The notes beneath the pieces are model-generated. The model saw nothing but the letters and a program-made list of their open reading frames with translations. It was not told the origin of the DNA and did not search any database. Below, piece by piece: positions 25,649-35,578 of a stretch of 64,000 nucleotides of DNA. The position numbers were made by a program, and so were the translations under genes. Source of the stretch: Voacanga thouarsii (taxonomy: Eukaryota; Streptophyta; Magnoliopsida; Gentianales; Apocynaceae); assembly GCA_026120185.1 (NCBI GenBank), contig JANUWF010001942.1, forward strand, positions 62,001 to 126,000, read 5' to 3'. Numbering within the stretch: position 1 is the first letter of the stretch; each line of letters starts with the position of its first letter.

Positions 25649-25964
25649 TAATAAATATAATATATATAATTTAGTTATATTACATATATACATATATAAT
25701 CTATTTATATATACATATATTATTTATATATATAATTTAATGTATATAATACATATATAATGTATATTTATATATGAAGTGGGACCATAGGCGGGTCGGG
25801 GCAGGGCGAGGATCATGCAATCCCCGTCTTCAGCCTGCCTCCAGTTGGCGGGTCTAGGAATTAAGCCTGCCCCTGGTCTCATCCTCGCTTAAATCTGGGA
25901 ATCCCTAGCTCAATTGGACTGGGTCCCCAATTTAAACAAGGCTATTGTCATCCCTAGATTTTAT

Positions 25965-26857
25965 GCTTAAATGACTACTGATTTCCTCTATTTTACTATC
26001 TTTTTTGTAGAATTGATGAGATGAAGAAATATGATAAAAGATGGTGAAAGGTTGTTAAAAAGGTGAAAAAAGATAAAACAAAATGCCACCAATATTTGTT
26101 GGTGCATGGGAAAGAGTTTCGGCCAATTTTTGCACAAAAAATGGCCAAAATGGAGTACTTTCGGCACTCGAACAGATTTGAGCCAACCCTACCTCAAAGC
26201 TTGAGTCTGCACTAGCTCAAGACTGCCCAAACGCTGAAAAACAGAGTACAACTGGTGCTAGATGCTTCAGAGCAGTTAGGACGGGTTCATGTCGTGAATT
26301 TGACACGAAAAAGGAGTTTTTAAGTAGAATTTAGCAACTTTTATTGAGATCTTTTGGGAATTGATTTAGAAATAAATTAGGACTCTTGTGTTGACTTTTT
26401 AGCAATCTAACCTCCTATAAATACAAGAGATCAATATCCATTAATATCCAGTCCCGCCTCTTTATGGACCGTGCTGATCTAGAAACCATATGCCCAGCAT
26501 GGCCTAGCCCCTAAGAAAGCGAGGCCAGTGGACCGGGAGGGCCAGTCCATGGGCCTCTCTCTATATTTGTTTTCTCCCACTTAATTCGGCCAAAAATTTT
26601 AATGTGCGTTTGTTTTAAAAAAATTTTATTACTTATACAATTGTTTAAAATTATAAAAAACCTTGTAGTGGTGAGGGGGTTTAGCTTAGACCCCTACCGA
26701 TTTAATTTCTTAATAAAATAAAAATTACATAAGAGTGGAACTTGATGCCTAAATTTTTTTTAAATATTATAATTATTAAAACTTAAAAATAGAATAAATA
26801 TTCTGAAAATATAATTAAACAATTACATAATATTACCTATCTTAATTATTTGAAATA
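25965..26857. other. Non-coding; retroelement-like and GC-rich pieces
   Basis: 26160-26440 reads like a decayed LTR (TATAAATAC word near 26416). 26450-26570 is unusually GC-rich (GAGGCCAGTGGACCGGGAGGG) and may be the left terminal zone of the hAT element whose transposase follows. No gene. Confidence 0.35.
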
Positions 26858-28985
26858 CTAACTACTTGGTTTACCATATTCTTCATCTGAGTCTTCATTA
26901 ACAATCAATGAATTGGTCATCCTATCCTCAGTTGTGAACCAATTATTGTAACACATTAACATTTCCAAAATATAAAGAGCTAATCGAGATCTTCTTTTAT
27001 TAATTACTTGAGTACTCTTATTAAAGACGCTTTTCGATGGCACTATGGAGATAGGTGGCGTCAAAAGATCACGTGACATTTTAGATAAAATTAGATATCC
27101 TTTTACATGATCCCTCCACTAACTACAAATGTCAAAATACTGATCTTTATTTTTTACTAGCAGTTGCATCTCATAATTTGCCATCTAATTATAGGTAGTA
27201 AATGATCTTCTTTGACACTTTATGATACCCTATTGATTAAATTTTGATGAAATCGAAGAGGTAGATCTTCATATTGGTTGAAATTAATTTCTAGATGATG
27301 ATAATGATGAACCTTCCATATTTATAGTAGTAGAACTAAAACAAGAAGACTCAAACGTATACAAGTTATATATCTTATATAGAGTTTTAGCCATTTTATC
27401 TTTTCTGTCTATTATCATAAGTTGCTTAAGTGTTGGAGATTCATTAAAATCTAATGTTTAGTAAAGATATTCTATAATACTATGAAATTCAGAAATTTTT
27501 ACTCGAGGATCTAAACACAATTTCATACAATATAAAATAGAAATATCTTCATAATATTTCTTATATTTTTCAAATATACTTTTCATAAAATAACCATATT
27601 ATGAATGTTCCATATACTCGTTAAAAATATTTGCTACCTTAGCAAGTATAGGAAGAAAGTGGAGAGTAGTAAGATAATAAGGTCTTGATAAAAATTTGGT
27701 TGCTTCTTTAAAAGTAATTAAAAATGTTAAGCAAAATACAATTTTCAAAATGAACATCAGTGAGTTTAGGTTGAAAATTGTTATTGTTACAAAATTTAAT
27801 AAGTTGATTTTAATAAGGTATAACACTTTTAGACATATCAAAAGTTCAATTCCATTTAATTTTGCTATCTAATCTAAATTTTTTAAAAGAAATACCTTGT
27901 TCTGGGCATAAAGCCTTAAAATTTTGATGCCTAATTAGAGATATTTTAATAAATAAAATAACATTTTTAATTACATTAACAATATCATCAATATATTTAT
28001 ATCCTCCTTTAGCACACAAATGAAGTATATGGAAACCACATCTAGTATGAAATAAAATACTATCTAATATAGAATTTATATTATTTTTCAAAATTGCTAT
28101 GGTTGAATCATTCTTTGAAGCATTGTCTAAACAAATAGAAATAATTTTATTTAATGTCTTATATTCACGACATGTTTGAATAATCATTCTAGTGATACTA
28201 CAATCTACATGAGGATATTTAAATAATTTAAAACAAATAACTCTTTTTTGTACTAACTAATCATAATCGATCTAATAATATGTAATGCATAAATAAACCT
28301 CATTAGTAATTGCAGTCCAACTATCATAAGTAAGAGCAAATTTTCAATTACAAGAATCCAACATGACAATAAAATACTCTTTCATCTCTTTCTATATCTT
28401 TATTATATTACATTTTAATGTTGTTCTAGAAATCCTTTTAAATACAAGTTGACAATGGTATTGCATGAATTATTCATAATGTGGATTTTTTGAAAAGTTA
28501 AAATGTAATTTAGTTTTAACAAGCATTTTAGCAAATCCAATTCTAATTTTTTTTATGATCGTATTGGAAATTACCTATAATTTGACTTCTTGTAATATAG
28601 ATTTATTGTTGTTTAAGTAGGTTTTTTAACCAAACATTATATGACTTTTTCATGTGTCTAATTGATGTTCTCGTCTTTCTTCTATTCTTATGTGCATATA
28701 CTGCTTTACAAATTTTAAATATTACTTTATCATTATCATTATCCTTTTCAAAAAGATTCCAAACCATAGATATTTTTGCTATTATAATTTCTAAATATTC
28801 ACCATCAATCTGAGGCACACCCATATTAGATTCATTAGGATCAATACTTGGAGTTATTTATTGTATACTAATGCTAGGGCCTTTATTTTCATTATTTATT
28901 AAATTCAAAGTCGGATCTATATTGAACTCAAAATGTACAAATGATTGTGAAGAAAAATGATGATATTGATGTTGATCCATTTTTT
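26858..28985 (-). pseudogene. hAT transposase pseudogene, Ac-like with C-terminal dimerisation domain
   Basis: On the minus strand, fragments appear in the correct order. An N-terminal BED-finger-like part lies at about 28603-28824 (VWNLFEKDN...KICKAVYA). A core block lies at 27846-28187 (ISICLDNASKND, then RCGFHILHLCAKGG, then FRLDSKIKWN), which is the family's LDNASAN / RC-x-HI-NL / RLD--HRWN region. A middle piece lies at about 27599-27841. The hAT dimerisation C-terminus lies at 26858-27079 (PPISIVPSKSVFNK, then KRRSRLALYILEMLMC). Many stops and frameshifts separate them, so the gene is dead. Terminal inverted repeats could not be fixed; GC-rich zones at about 26450-26570 and 29575-29650 are candidates. 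Confidence 0.8.
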
Positions 28986-29700
28986 AAATATTTATTATAT
29001 AAACTAAATAAGAAAAATCAATTAAAATTCAAATAAAAGTTCAAATAAATAAATAATGGTTCAAATAAAATGAAATAAAGTATTAACAAATAATAAAATA
29101 AGAGAATTGAAAAAATATAATTAACTTAAAATTAAACAAATAACTAAAATAAATAAATAATTAATAAAGCTAAAAAATAAAAATGTAGGATTAAGAAATA
29201 CTAAATAGTTAATGGCCAAGAAACAATAACATTTTGTTGAGTTTTACTTCTTATCTTCTTCAAGACTTGAACTATCCACTATTCCATCACTTAATAATCT
29301 TCCAAAATATGAATATTTTGCTCAAAGAATTCAAAAAATATATTAAAAATAAATTTTCTTCTAAGACTTTTTGTAGAGAAAATTGAGAGAATTGGAGAGA
29401 GTTAGAGAGTTTTTTATGAGTTTTGTGAATTAAGAAATATTTATAGAGTTTTGGGTGTTGGGGGGTGAAATAGCCTTTAGAAGGCCAAACAACAAAAATA
29501 TAAATTTCAATTTAACTATTTAAGGGTAAAATTATTAAAAGAAAAAAGTAGAGAATAACTATGCAATGGCTTTCTATACGAGCGGTTCGCAGTCCTAGGG
29601 GCCAACCTTACAGCAAAGCTAGTTCTGCTCTCAATCCTGGACTAGTGGGCTGAATCAGCCCACATGCCAATACTAGCTAGAAGTAGTGCAAAAGCTAATG
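28986..29700. other. Non-coding flank of the hAT pseudogene
   Basis: 28986-29560 is A-rich DNA. 29575-29650 is a GC-rich patch (GTGGGCTGAATCAGCCCAC, a short perfect palindrome at 29646-29664). That patch could be the outer end of the hAT element, but no matching TSD was found. Confidence 0.35.
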
Positions 29701-29850
29701 AGAAGGAGTGAAGCTAGTGAGGGTAAGTCATCTAGTCCAACCTTGCATTATAAAACACCAAGACTAGAGAAAAAAGGAATATAGGGAAAAGTAAAGCCTT
29801 GTTGGAATAACAAAGGTATAGGGACATCAAATGCTACCAGTGCCTAGATT

Positions 29851-30292
29851 ATGGCATTCCTTCAAAGAGTATCTAAGAAGAAGATGGTGTTTATAAATAC
29901 CCAAGGTACCTTCTCATTCGGTGAGGAACAATGTAGTAAGGTATCGACAGGTAAGTTTGATGGGGAAGAACGAAGAGAAAGGGGAATTGTGATTGAGTCC
30001 ACTTGTTCATTAATTGGAGTAGCAATGAAAATAAAAAATGCTTGTGAAGGTGCAGAAGAAGGAGAAAATTTACAAAGAGAAAATATATTCTTTTCAAAGT
30101 ATCGACTCAAACAAAAACCATATAGTGTCCTTACTGAAAGAGGGAGTTATACAAATGTGTTAGCACTATATTGGCGAAGGAGTTAAGGATAGAAACTTTG
30201 AAACACCTTAGACCTTACAAGATTTAATGGTTGAACAATTGCGAATGTGTAAAGGTGAACAAACAAACTACAGTTACAATTGACATAGGAGC
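29851..30292 (+). pseudogene. Gypsy gag-pol remnant at the protease, cut by a Copia LTR
   Basis: The open frame 29851-30186 contains QRENIF and then ERGSYTNVLALYW, a decayed form of the RENIF...DGGSYTNVAS segment before and within the aspartic protease of plant Ty3/Gypsy polyproteins. Further on, in another frame, VNKQ followed by TVTIDI matches the downstream VNKQ-x-V-x-x-x-I-G segment. The catalytic Asp has become Glu and frameshifts follow. The remnant ends exactly where the Copia LTR starts at 30293, so the Copia element inserted into an older Gypsy element. Confidence 0.6.
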
Positions 30293-31498
30293 TATTAGCC
30301 CTAATGGCTTTCTTCTATGTTTTGATTTATGACAAACGTTGATATGAACTAACTTGTGTAATCTATATGTGATAGGAAATGTTTGACCTTTGTTTTTCTA
30401 AGGCATTCAGATATGATTGTTAGGCAACTCTTCTGTAATGGAATTCAAGAATGGAAGATCAAAAAGAAGATCAAAGTATATAGGGTTGCATACCAAGAAG
30501 TCCTTATAAAAGAACTATAGACTAGGAAGTGTTATTAAGGTATTTCTATTAATTCCTATGTCTCTTTACCTTTTGATTCAATTGATTTTTACCTTGAAGT
30601 ACACAAAGAAAAAGATTTCAAAGTTTTGAAAATCTTAGAATTTTGGATTGAGTGGTTTAGATGTTTCTACATTCAACAGATTCGTCCAGAATTCTGTAAA
30701 CAGTGTTGAAATATTTCTGCCTGAAAAAGTACCATTTTGGACTTACCTTTTAGATGCATCGTTGTCCAAAACCTGAGTCCAAAACACGGATAAATTTAAC
30801 AGAAGAATTATAGCCATTTTATAGCCGTTGGCACTTCACTTTTTGGCTCTATAAATAGCCTCTAAGCAAGATTAAACATAAGATTTTTGTGACATTCTTC
30901 TAAGAAACACTATTACTCATCAGTTTACAAAAATCTCCTTTTATCAAGTGCTTCAAAGTAAATTCATTTTATGTCAAAGGTAAAAGTGTTTGTACTTTGT
31001 ACCTTAGTGATCATCTGCTTAAATAAGTGAGCTTTTACTATTCTATTGATATTTAATCTCCTTTGTAGTACAAGGTTGTGGTGTAAAACCCATTTGGGGT
31101 GAACCTTATTGTGATTGTTTGATTGAGAAGTTTTGGAAAATCTAGTGTGATGATCCTCTATACGTGGTACAGTTTGATTTCATTAAGTGGAGTAAATGAA
31201 ATCTGATTGAAAATCCTTAAGTGTGAGTTTAAGGTAGTGGATGTAGATCTTGGTAAATCGAATCACTATGCATTCTGTGTCTCATTTTCTTTCATAAGTC
31301 ATTAACTACTTTGTGTTTATTTCATTGTCTGAATCTGAATATATTTCAGAGAGTTCTTGGATAACTTTCTTTGTCACCATAAAGTCGGTCCAAGAAACTT
31401 GATGATCTTTATTATACTATATTTCAGACGAATCAAAAAAAATTTTAGCTTACCAAAAACCTTATTCACCCCCCCCCCCCTCCCTCTAAGGTTTTTCA
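30293..31498 (+). repeat. 5' LTR of a Copia element, 1.2 kb
   Basis: It is homologous along its full length to the solo LTR at 23981-25163, starting TATTAGCCC (TG mutated to TA) and ending CTAAGGTTTTTCA. A C-run at 31469-31482 is longer than in the other copy. The primer binding site follows two bases later. No 3' LTR was found in the window because the body is truncated at about 33445. Confidence 0.88.
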
Positions 31499-31500
31499 TT

Positions 31501-31513
31501 TGGTATTAGAGCG
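31501..31513 (+). other. Copia primer binding site
   Basis: TGGTATTAGAGCG directly downstream of the LTR. It differs by one base from the TGGTATCAGAGC core complementary to plant initiator-Met tRNA. Confidence 0.85.
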
Positions 31514-31559
31514 TAGTCTATATATTCTTGGTTTAACAACCTTGTAGAAAAGATCTTCA

Positions 31560-33445
31560 TGGCAAGCTAATCCTCTCTTCTATATATTGAAGGGTCTTTA
31601 ACAAATCGTCCTCCTTTATTCAATGGAAACAACTATACATTCTGAAAAAATAAAATAAAAATTTATGTATGTTCTATCAACTTTGAGTTATAGAGTTTGA
31701 TAGAAAATTGTCCTTTTATTCCGTCAAAAATTGTTAATGGCATAAAATTACCTAAACAGAATGATAAGTTTAGTGTGGAAGACAATGTTAAGATGACTTT
31801 AAATTTTCAGGCTATGAACATTTTATGTTGTGCACTAGATGTGACTGAATACAACCGAGTTAGTGGTTGTGATTCAACCCATGAAATGTGGAGATTACTT
31901 GAAGTCACCCATGAGGGGACAAACCAAGTTAAAGAATCAAAATTGAAGCTTCTGATTCATGACTATGAATTATTCACAATGAAGCCGCATGAAAGTATCA
32001 CTAATATGTTCACGAGATTCACTAATATCTCAAATAGTCTCAAAGCCTATAGAAAGGTTTACTCCCTTGGAGAACAAAATCGAAAAATTTTAGATGCCTT
32101 ACCAAAAAGCTGATAGTCTAAAACTCTTGTAGTAGAATAATTCAAGGATTTAAAATCCTTACCAACCGAATAGCTGATCGGATCTCTTCTAACTCATGAA
32201 ATGAAACTTAAAAGATTTCATGAATCTGATGATCATGATAGAGGTAAAAAAGGGATAGTATTGAAAATTGAAAATGACGATAAAGAAACAAGTCTATCGG
32301 AAAGCAGTGAGGGTATGGAAATGGAAAATGAAAATTTGGCTATGATAGCAAAAAAAATTCAGAAGAATGTTCAACAAAGGGAACTACAAAAGAGGAAAGA
32401 AGTTCGTGAGAAAGAAAGGACAAACTCCAGTATTCAAACCTCAATGTTATGAATGTAAACGCACTGATCACTTCATTGTCGATTGTCCTGTTGCAAAAGG
32501 TAAGGAAGGAAAAACGTTTAAAAGAAAAAAAAGATCTGAAGGCAAAGAAAGGTAAATGATTGATGGGAACTTAGGACTTAAATGAAACTGCCAACATATG
32601 CTTCATGGCCTTAGAAAACGAGGTAAACTCTTCTACATCTAATTTCATGTCTAATTCGCTTATATCTATGACTGAAAAGCATGATGATCCGAATGAGCTA
32701 TTAATTGATATGTTTCATGAACTAAAAAAACTGTCCAAATAAAAATAAAAATAAAAAAAGGAAGTTGAAAATTAACTATTTAATGGAAGAAAACGAAATA
32801 TTGTTAAATGATAACAAAATGTCTCTTGAGTCACATATGAGTGCAATTATTGAAAAAGATGTGATCATGATTGCTTTGCAATATGCATCTCTGAAAAATA
32901 AAAATTTGTGTAATAGGATTCAAACTCTTGAAAGAATGGTTAGCACTTTTAATGACATGAAAAATAGAGTAAATGATCTTACCACTTGTATTGAAAAATT
33001 CACAAATGGTAAAAATAATCTGGAAAAATTACTCGGAACTCAACATCAAGTTGGAAACCAAAATAGCTTAGGATATAGATATAAGGATAATGACAAACTT
33101 TACAAGCCTAGATTTGTTAATGCTAGAAATCAAAATGGCTTAGGATATGAACATAAGAATAAGAACAAAAATAACAAGTCTCAATATGTTAAATCTACCT
33201 TATGTTACAGAACACATAAAGCTTGCACATATTGTGAAAAACTGGGACATATAATTTCAAGATGTCTTATTAAAAGAAAAGTAGAATTCGGTGGAATAAC
33301 ATTCTGGAAAATAAAAAGAAATGTTACTAACCTTTATGGACCCAAGAAAGTGTGGGTACCAAAAATCATTCCTCCTTCTCATGTATAGGTACAGTCTTTA
33401 AGTTTCACCAAGTGGATCTTGAACAGCGGTTGTTCAAAACACATA
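31560..33445 (+). pseudogene. Decayed Copia gag with start of protease
   Basis: 31697-32113 encodes a UBN2-type gag core (WRLLEVTHEGT, ESITNMFTRF, KILDALP). Stops follow. A CCHC zinc knuckle survives at about 32447-32490 (CYECKRTDHFIVDC), and a second CCHC-like motif (CTYCEKLGHIISRC) lies near 33224. A lysine-rich coiled region at 32765-33388 ends in KVWVPKII. At 33413 the protease active-site segment reads WILNSGCSKH, where the catalytic Asp of DSG is replaced by Asn. The long gag with an extra basic region suggests the SIRE/Maximus group. The frame is lost at 33445, where an unrelated Copia piece in the other orientation begins. Confidence 0.75.
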
Positions 33446-33731
33446 GCTCTAGCGGAAGTCTCAGCAGCAACTTCTCTTAAAACCTCATTAGAGATATTTA
33501 GAATGATACTTGACCTCGCTCTTGTATCCAGGTCTTCAAATGCCACTGTTGTTATCTCCTCTGGCTTCTTCTCTATTCATTTCAAGGCTAAATCAACCCC
33601 ATCTTGAATTAAGATAACCTCCATTTTGAGTTGTCACATGCTGAAGTTGACACCCCGATCGAATTTTTCCACCTTAATCTTTGTTATCGTCATTGCCACA
33701 GAGTTAAAAGCTAGTAGCTCTGATACTAGTT
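33445..33731 (-). pseudogene. Start of a second Copia element: primer site plus gag N-terminus
   Basis: On the minus strand, ACTAGTATCAGAGC (about 33717-33730) is a Copia primer binding site next to an LTR end. It is followed by a gag start (KIKVEKFDRGVNFSM) with stops in the downstream part, ending at 33445. Its orientation is opposite to the Copia gag it abuts. Confidence 0.7.
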
Positions 33732-33885
33732 TGTTAGGGATAGGCCCCAAGAACAAACCAAAACTCCAATAGCAAGGCCATACAAGATTATAACAAAGAA
33801 ATAATAATAACAAAAATAAAGCAGAGAAAAAAAATAAATAACGAGAAATGAAATAAAAGAGAGAGACACAAGAATCTTTTTAGTT
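33732..33885 (-). repeat. Truncated LTR 3' portion of the second Copia
   Basis: The minus strand ends GGCCTATCCCTAACA at 33732, a CA terminus directly before the primer site. Upstream the LTR continues for about 150 bp of T-rich sequence and then fuses without a gap to reverse-transcriptase coding sequence at about 33886. The 5' part of the LTR is therefore missing. Confidence 0.65.
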
Positions 33886-34880
33886 GCTCCCAAATCTTTC
33901 ATCTCGAATTCACTTTTTAACTGTTTCTTCAAGACATCGATTTCTACTAGATTCTTAGCAATAATGAGCATGTCATCAATATAGAGCAGCAAATAAATGA
34001 AAGAACCATCATGTAACTTTTGGAAGTAAACACATCTGTCGTACATACTCCTTGAATAACCATGACTCAACATAAAAGAATCAAACCCCTTATATCACTG
34101 TCTTGGAGACTGCTTCAATCCATACAAGAATTTCTTCAAAAGACAAATATAGTCTTCTTTTCCTTTAATTTCAAATCTCTCAGGCTGCTTCGTGTAAATT
34201 TGCTCCTCAAAATTACTATGCAGGAAGGTTGTTTTAACATTAAGCTGCTCCAATTCCAAATCATATGTAGCAACTAAAGTAAGTAAAATATGGATAGAGC
34301 TATGTTTAACAACAGATGAAAATATGTCATTAAAATCAACACCTTATACCTAACTATAGCCCTTTGCAACCAATCTTACTTTATATCTTCCATCTTCAAC
34401 TTCGAGAGTACTCTCATTTTTCTTGAAAACCCATTTGCAACCAATAATATTCTTTCCCAAAGGCGATTTTACAAGGACCCAAGTTCCATTCTTGTAGAGG
34501 GACTCAATTTCTCCATTCATTGCAATCAGCCACTTAGCTAAATCTTCACATGAAATAGCTTCGTTGTAGGTAGACGGTTCACCATCTCCATATGTTTCTT
34601 CTGCAACTGACAAAGTATATGCAACTAAATTTTCATACCTTTGCAGTAGTCGAATCTCCCTTCTTGATCTATTCCTGGCTATGGAATATTCTTCTTTTAT
34701 ATCTTCTTCATCACTGTGAACTGAATTTTACTAAATAGAAGAAGTCAAATTAGAAGGACCAAAACTGCCAATTTCAAGCTCCACCTGCTCCTGTGTGCCA
34801 TCTTCATTTACACTAGAAGAACTCGAAGACTCCCTTTTGGAATTTAACATAGACAATTCATCAAATATAACATTTCTGCT
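33886..34880 (-). pseudogene. Copia reverse transcriptase fragment
   Basis: On the minus strand the order is RDVIFDE-like integrase/RT linker (SVSRNVIFDELSML, near 34860); WLIAMNGEIESLYKNGTWVLV and then GCKWVFKKN...RLVAKGYS at 34350-34613 (the RT N-terminus); and LLLYIDDMLIIAK near 33965-34000 (the catalytic YIDD box) in the frame 33726-34073. That frame then reads straight into LTR sequence. Stops and frameshifts are frequent. It is separated from integrase by the LINE piece at 34880-35545. Confidence 0.8.
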
Positions 34881-35300
34881 AACACTGATATCTCTCGTCT
34901 TTTTCTCCCTGTAACATACCAGTCTATATATATTCTTCTCCCTATCTTTGGTATCCAAGTTTTTATATAAATCCTTGTAAACTATGGATCTTGCTTTTCT
35001 AACGGCTTCTTTAGCTTTTCTTCGCGTGACCTTGCATTTCTCAAAATTCTCATCACTCCTGCACTTCTGTAAGTTTCTATAGCACTCTCTTTTACTCCTT
35101 ATGGCTTCTTTCACTTCGTTATTCCACCATGACACGTCCTTGTTTAAAGGTACTCTTCCTTTATATTCACCGAGCACTTCCTTAGCTATTGTCCTAATAC
35201 ATTGAGCCATATTTCTCCACAGAATATCTGGATCCGAATCTATATCAGAAGACCAATCATCTGCCTCAACTACCTTTTTGACAAAGAAGACCAAGGGATG
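34880..35300 (-). mobile_element. RTE LINE segment, inverted
   Basis: The minus-strand frame carries the RTE ORF2 linker between endonuclease and reverse transcriptase: SWWNNEVKEAIRSKRECYRN, then basic KVTRRKAKEAVRKAR, then YKDLYKNLDTKDREKNIYRL and REKKTRDI. It then fuses in frame to Copia coding sequence at about 34880. A LINE piece in the opposite orientation begins at about 35301. Confidence 0.75.
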
Positions 35301-35545
35301 CACCTGTTAGGAGGATTGAGAGAGGGAGGCAGGATAGGTTAGACAGAGGTAGAGGCAGGCCTAAAACGATATGGATAGAGGTGATTAGGAGAGATATGTC
35401 TTTGTTATATTTGAATGAGAGCATGATGGTCGATAGAATGAAATGGAGAGAGATGATTCATGTGAATGACCACACGTTGCTTAACATTAGTTTATGTAGC
35501 CGACCCTAAGTTTTTTGGGATTAAGGCTTAGTTTGTTGTTGTTGT
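35301..35545 (+). mobile_element. RTE LINE 3' end, sense orientation
   Basis: The plus strand encodes the RT C-terminal tail (PVRRIERGRQDRLDRGRGRP, then EVIRRDM, then MKWREMIHVNDHT). Next come the 3' UTR word GTAGCCGACCCTAAG...GGGATTAAGGCTTAG and a GTTGTTGTTGTAATAATAA tail, the standard terminus of plant RTE elements. With the adjoining inverted 5' segment it has the layout of a twin-primed insertion. Confidence 0.78.
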
Positions 35546-35578
35546 AATAATAAATAAAATTTTGTAAAATCATAAATT

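Larger units (their letters stand above)
23559..25956. mobile_element. Non-autonomous hAT-type DNA transposon with 8-bp TSD
   Basis: The left end reads TAAAGATGGCAATGGGG and the right end, reverse complemented, TAGGGATGACAATAGC, sharing TA--GATG-CAAT. Both are flanked by GATTTTAT (23551-23558 and 25957-25964), an 8-bp TSD typical of hAT elements. The GC-rich subterminal zones (23575-23680 and 25780-25910, with GGGGATCC, GGCGGGTC and CCCCGTC words) match the common plant hAT pattern of TAGGGATGGCAATGGGG ends. No transposase is encoded. About half the length is a solo LTR inserted at 23981, so the original element was about 1.2 kb. Confidence 0.85.

Noticed and set aside
29646..29664. GTGGGCTGAATCAGCCCAC palindrome as a regulatory site
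   Set aside because: Isolated, with no nearby gene. More likely part of a transposon end.
26440..29700. Terminal inverted repeats and TSD for the Ac-like hAT element
   Set aside because: GC-rich end zones exist, but no pair of ends with a matching 8-bp duplication could be found by eye.
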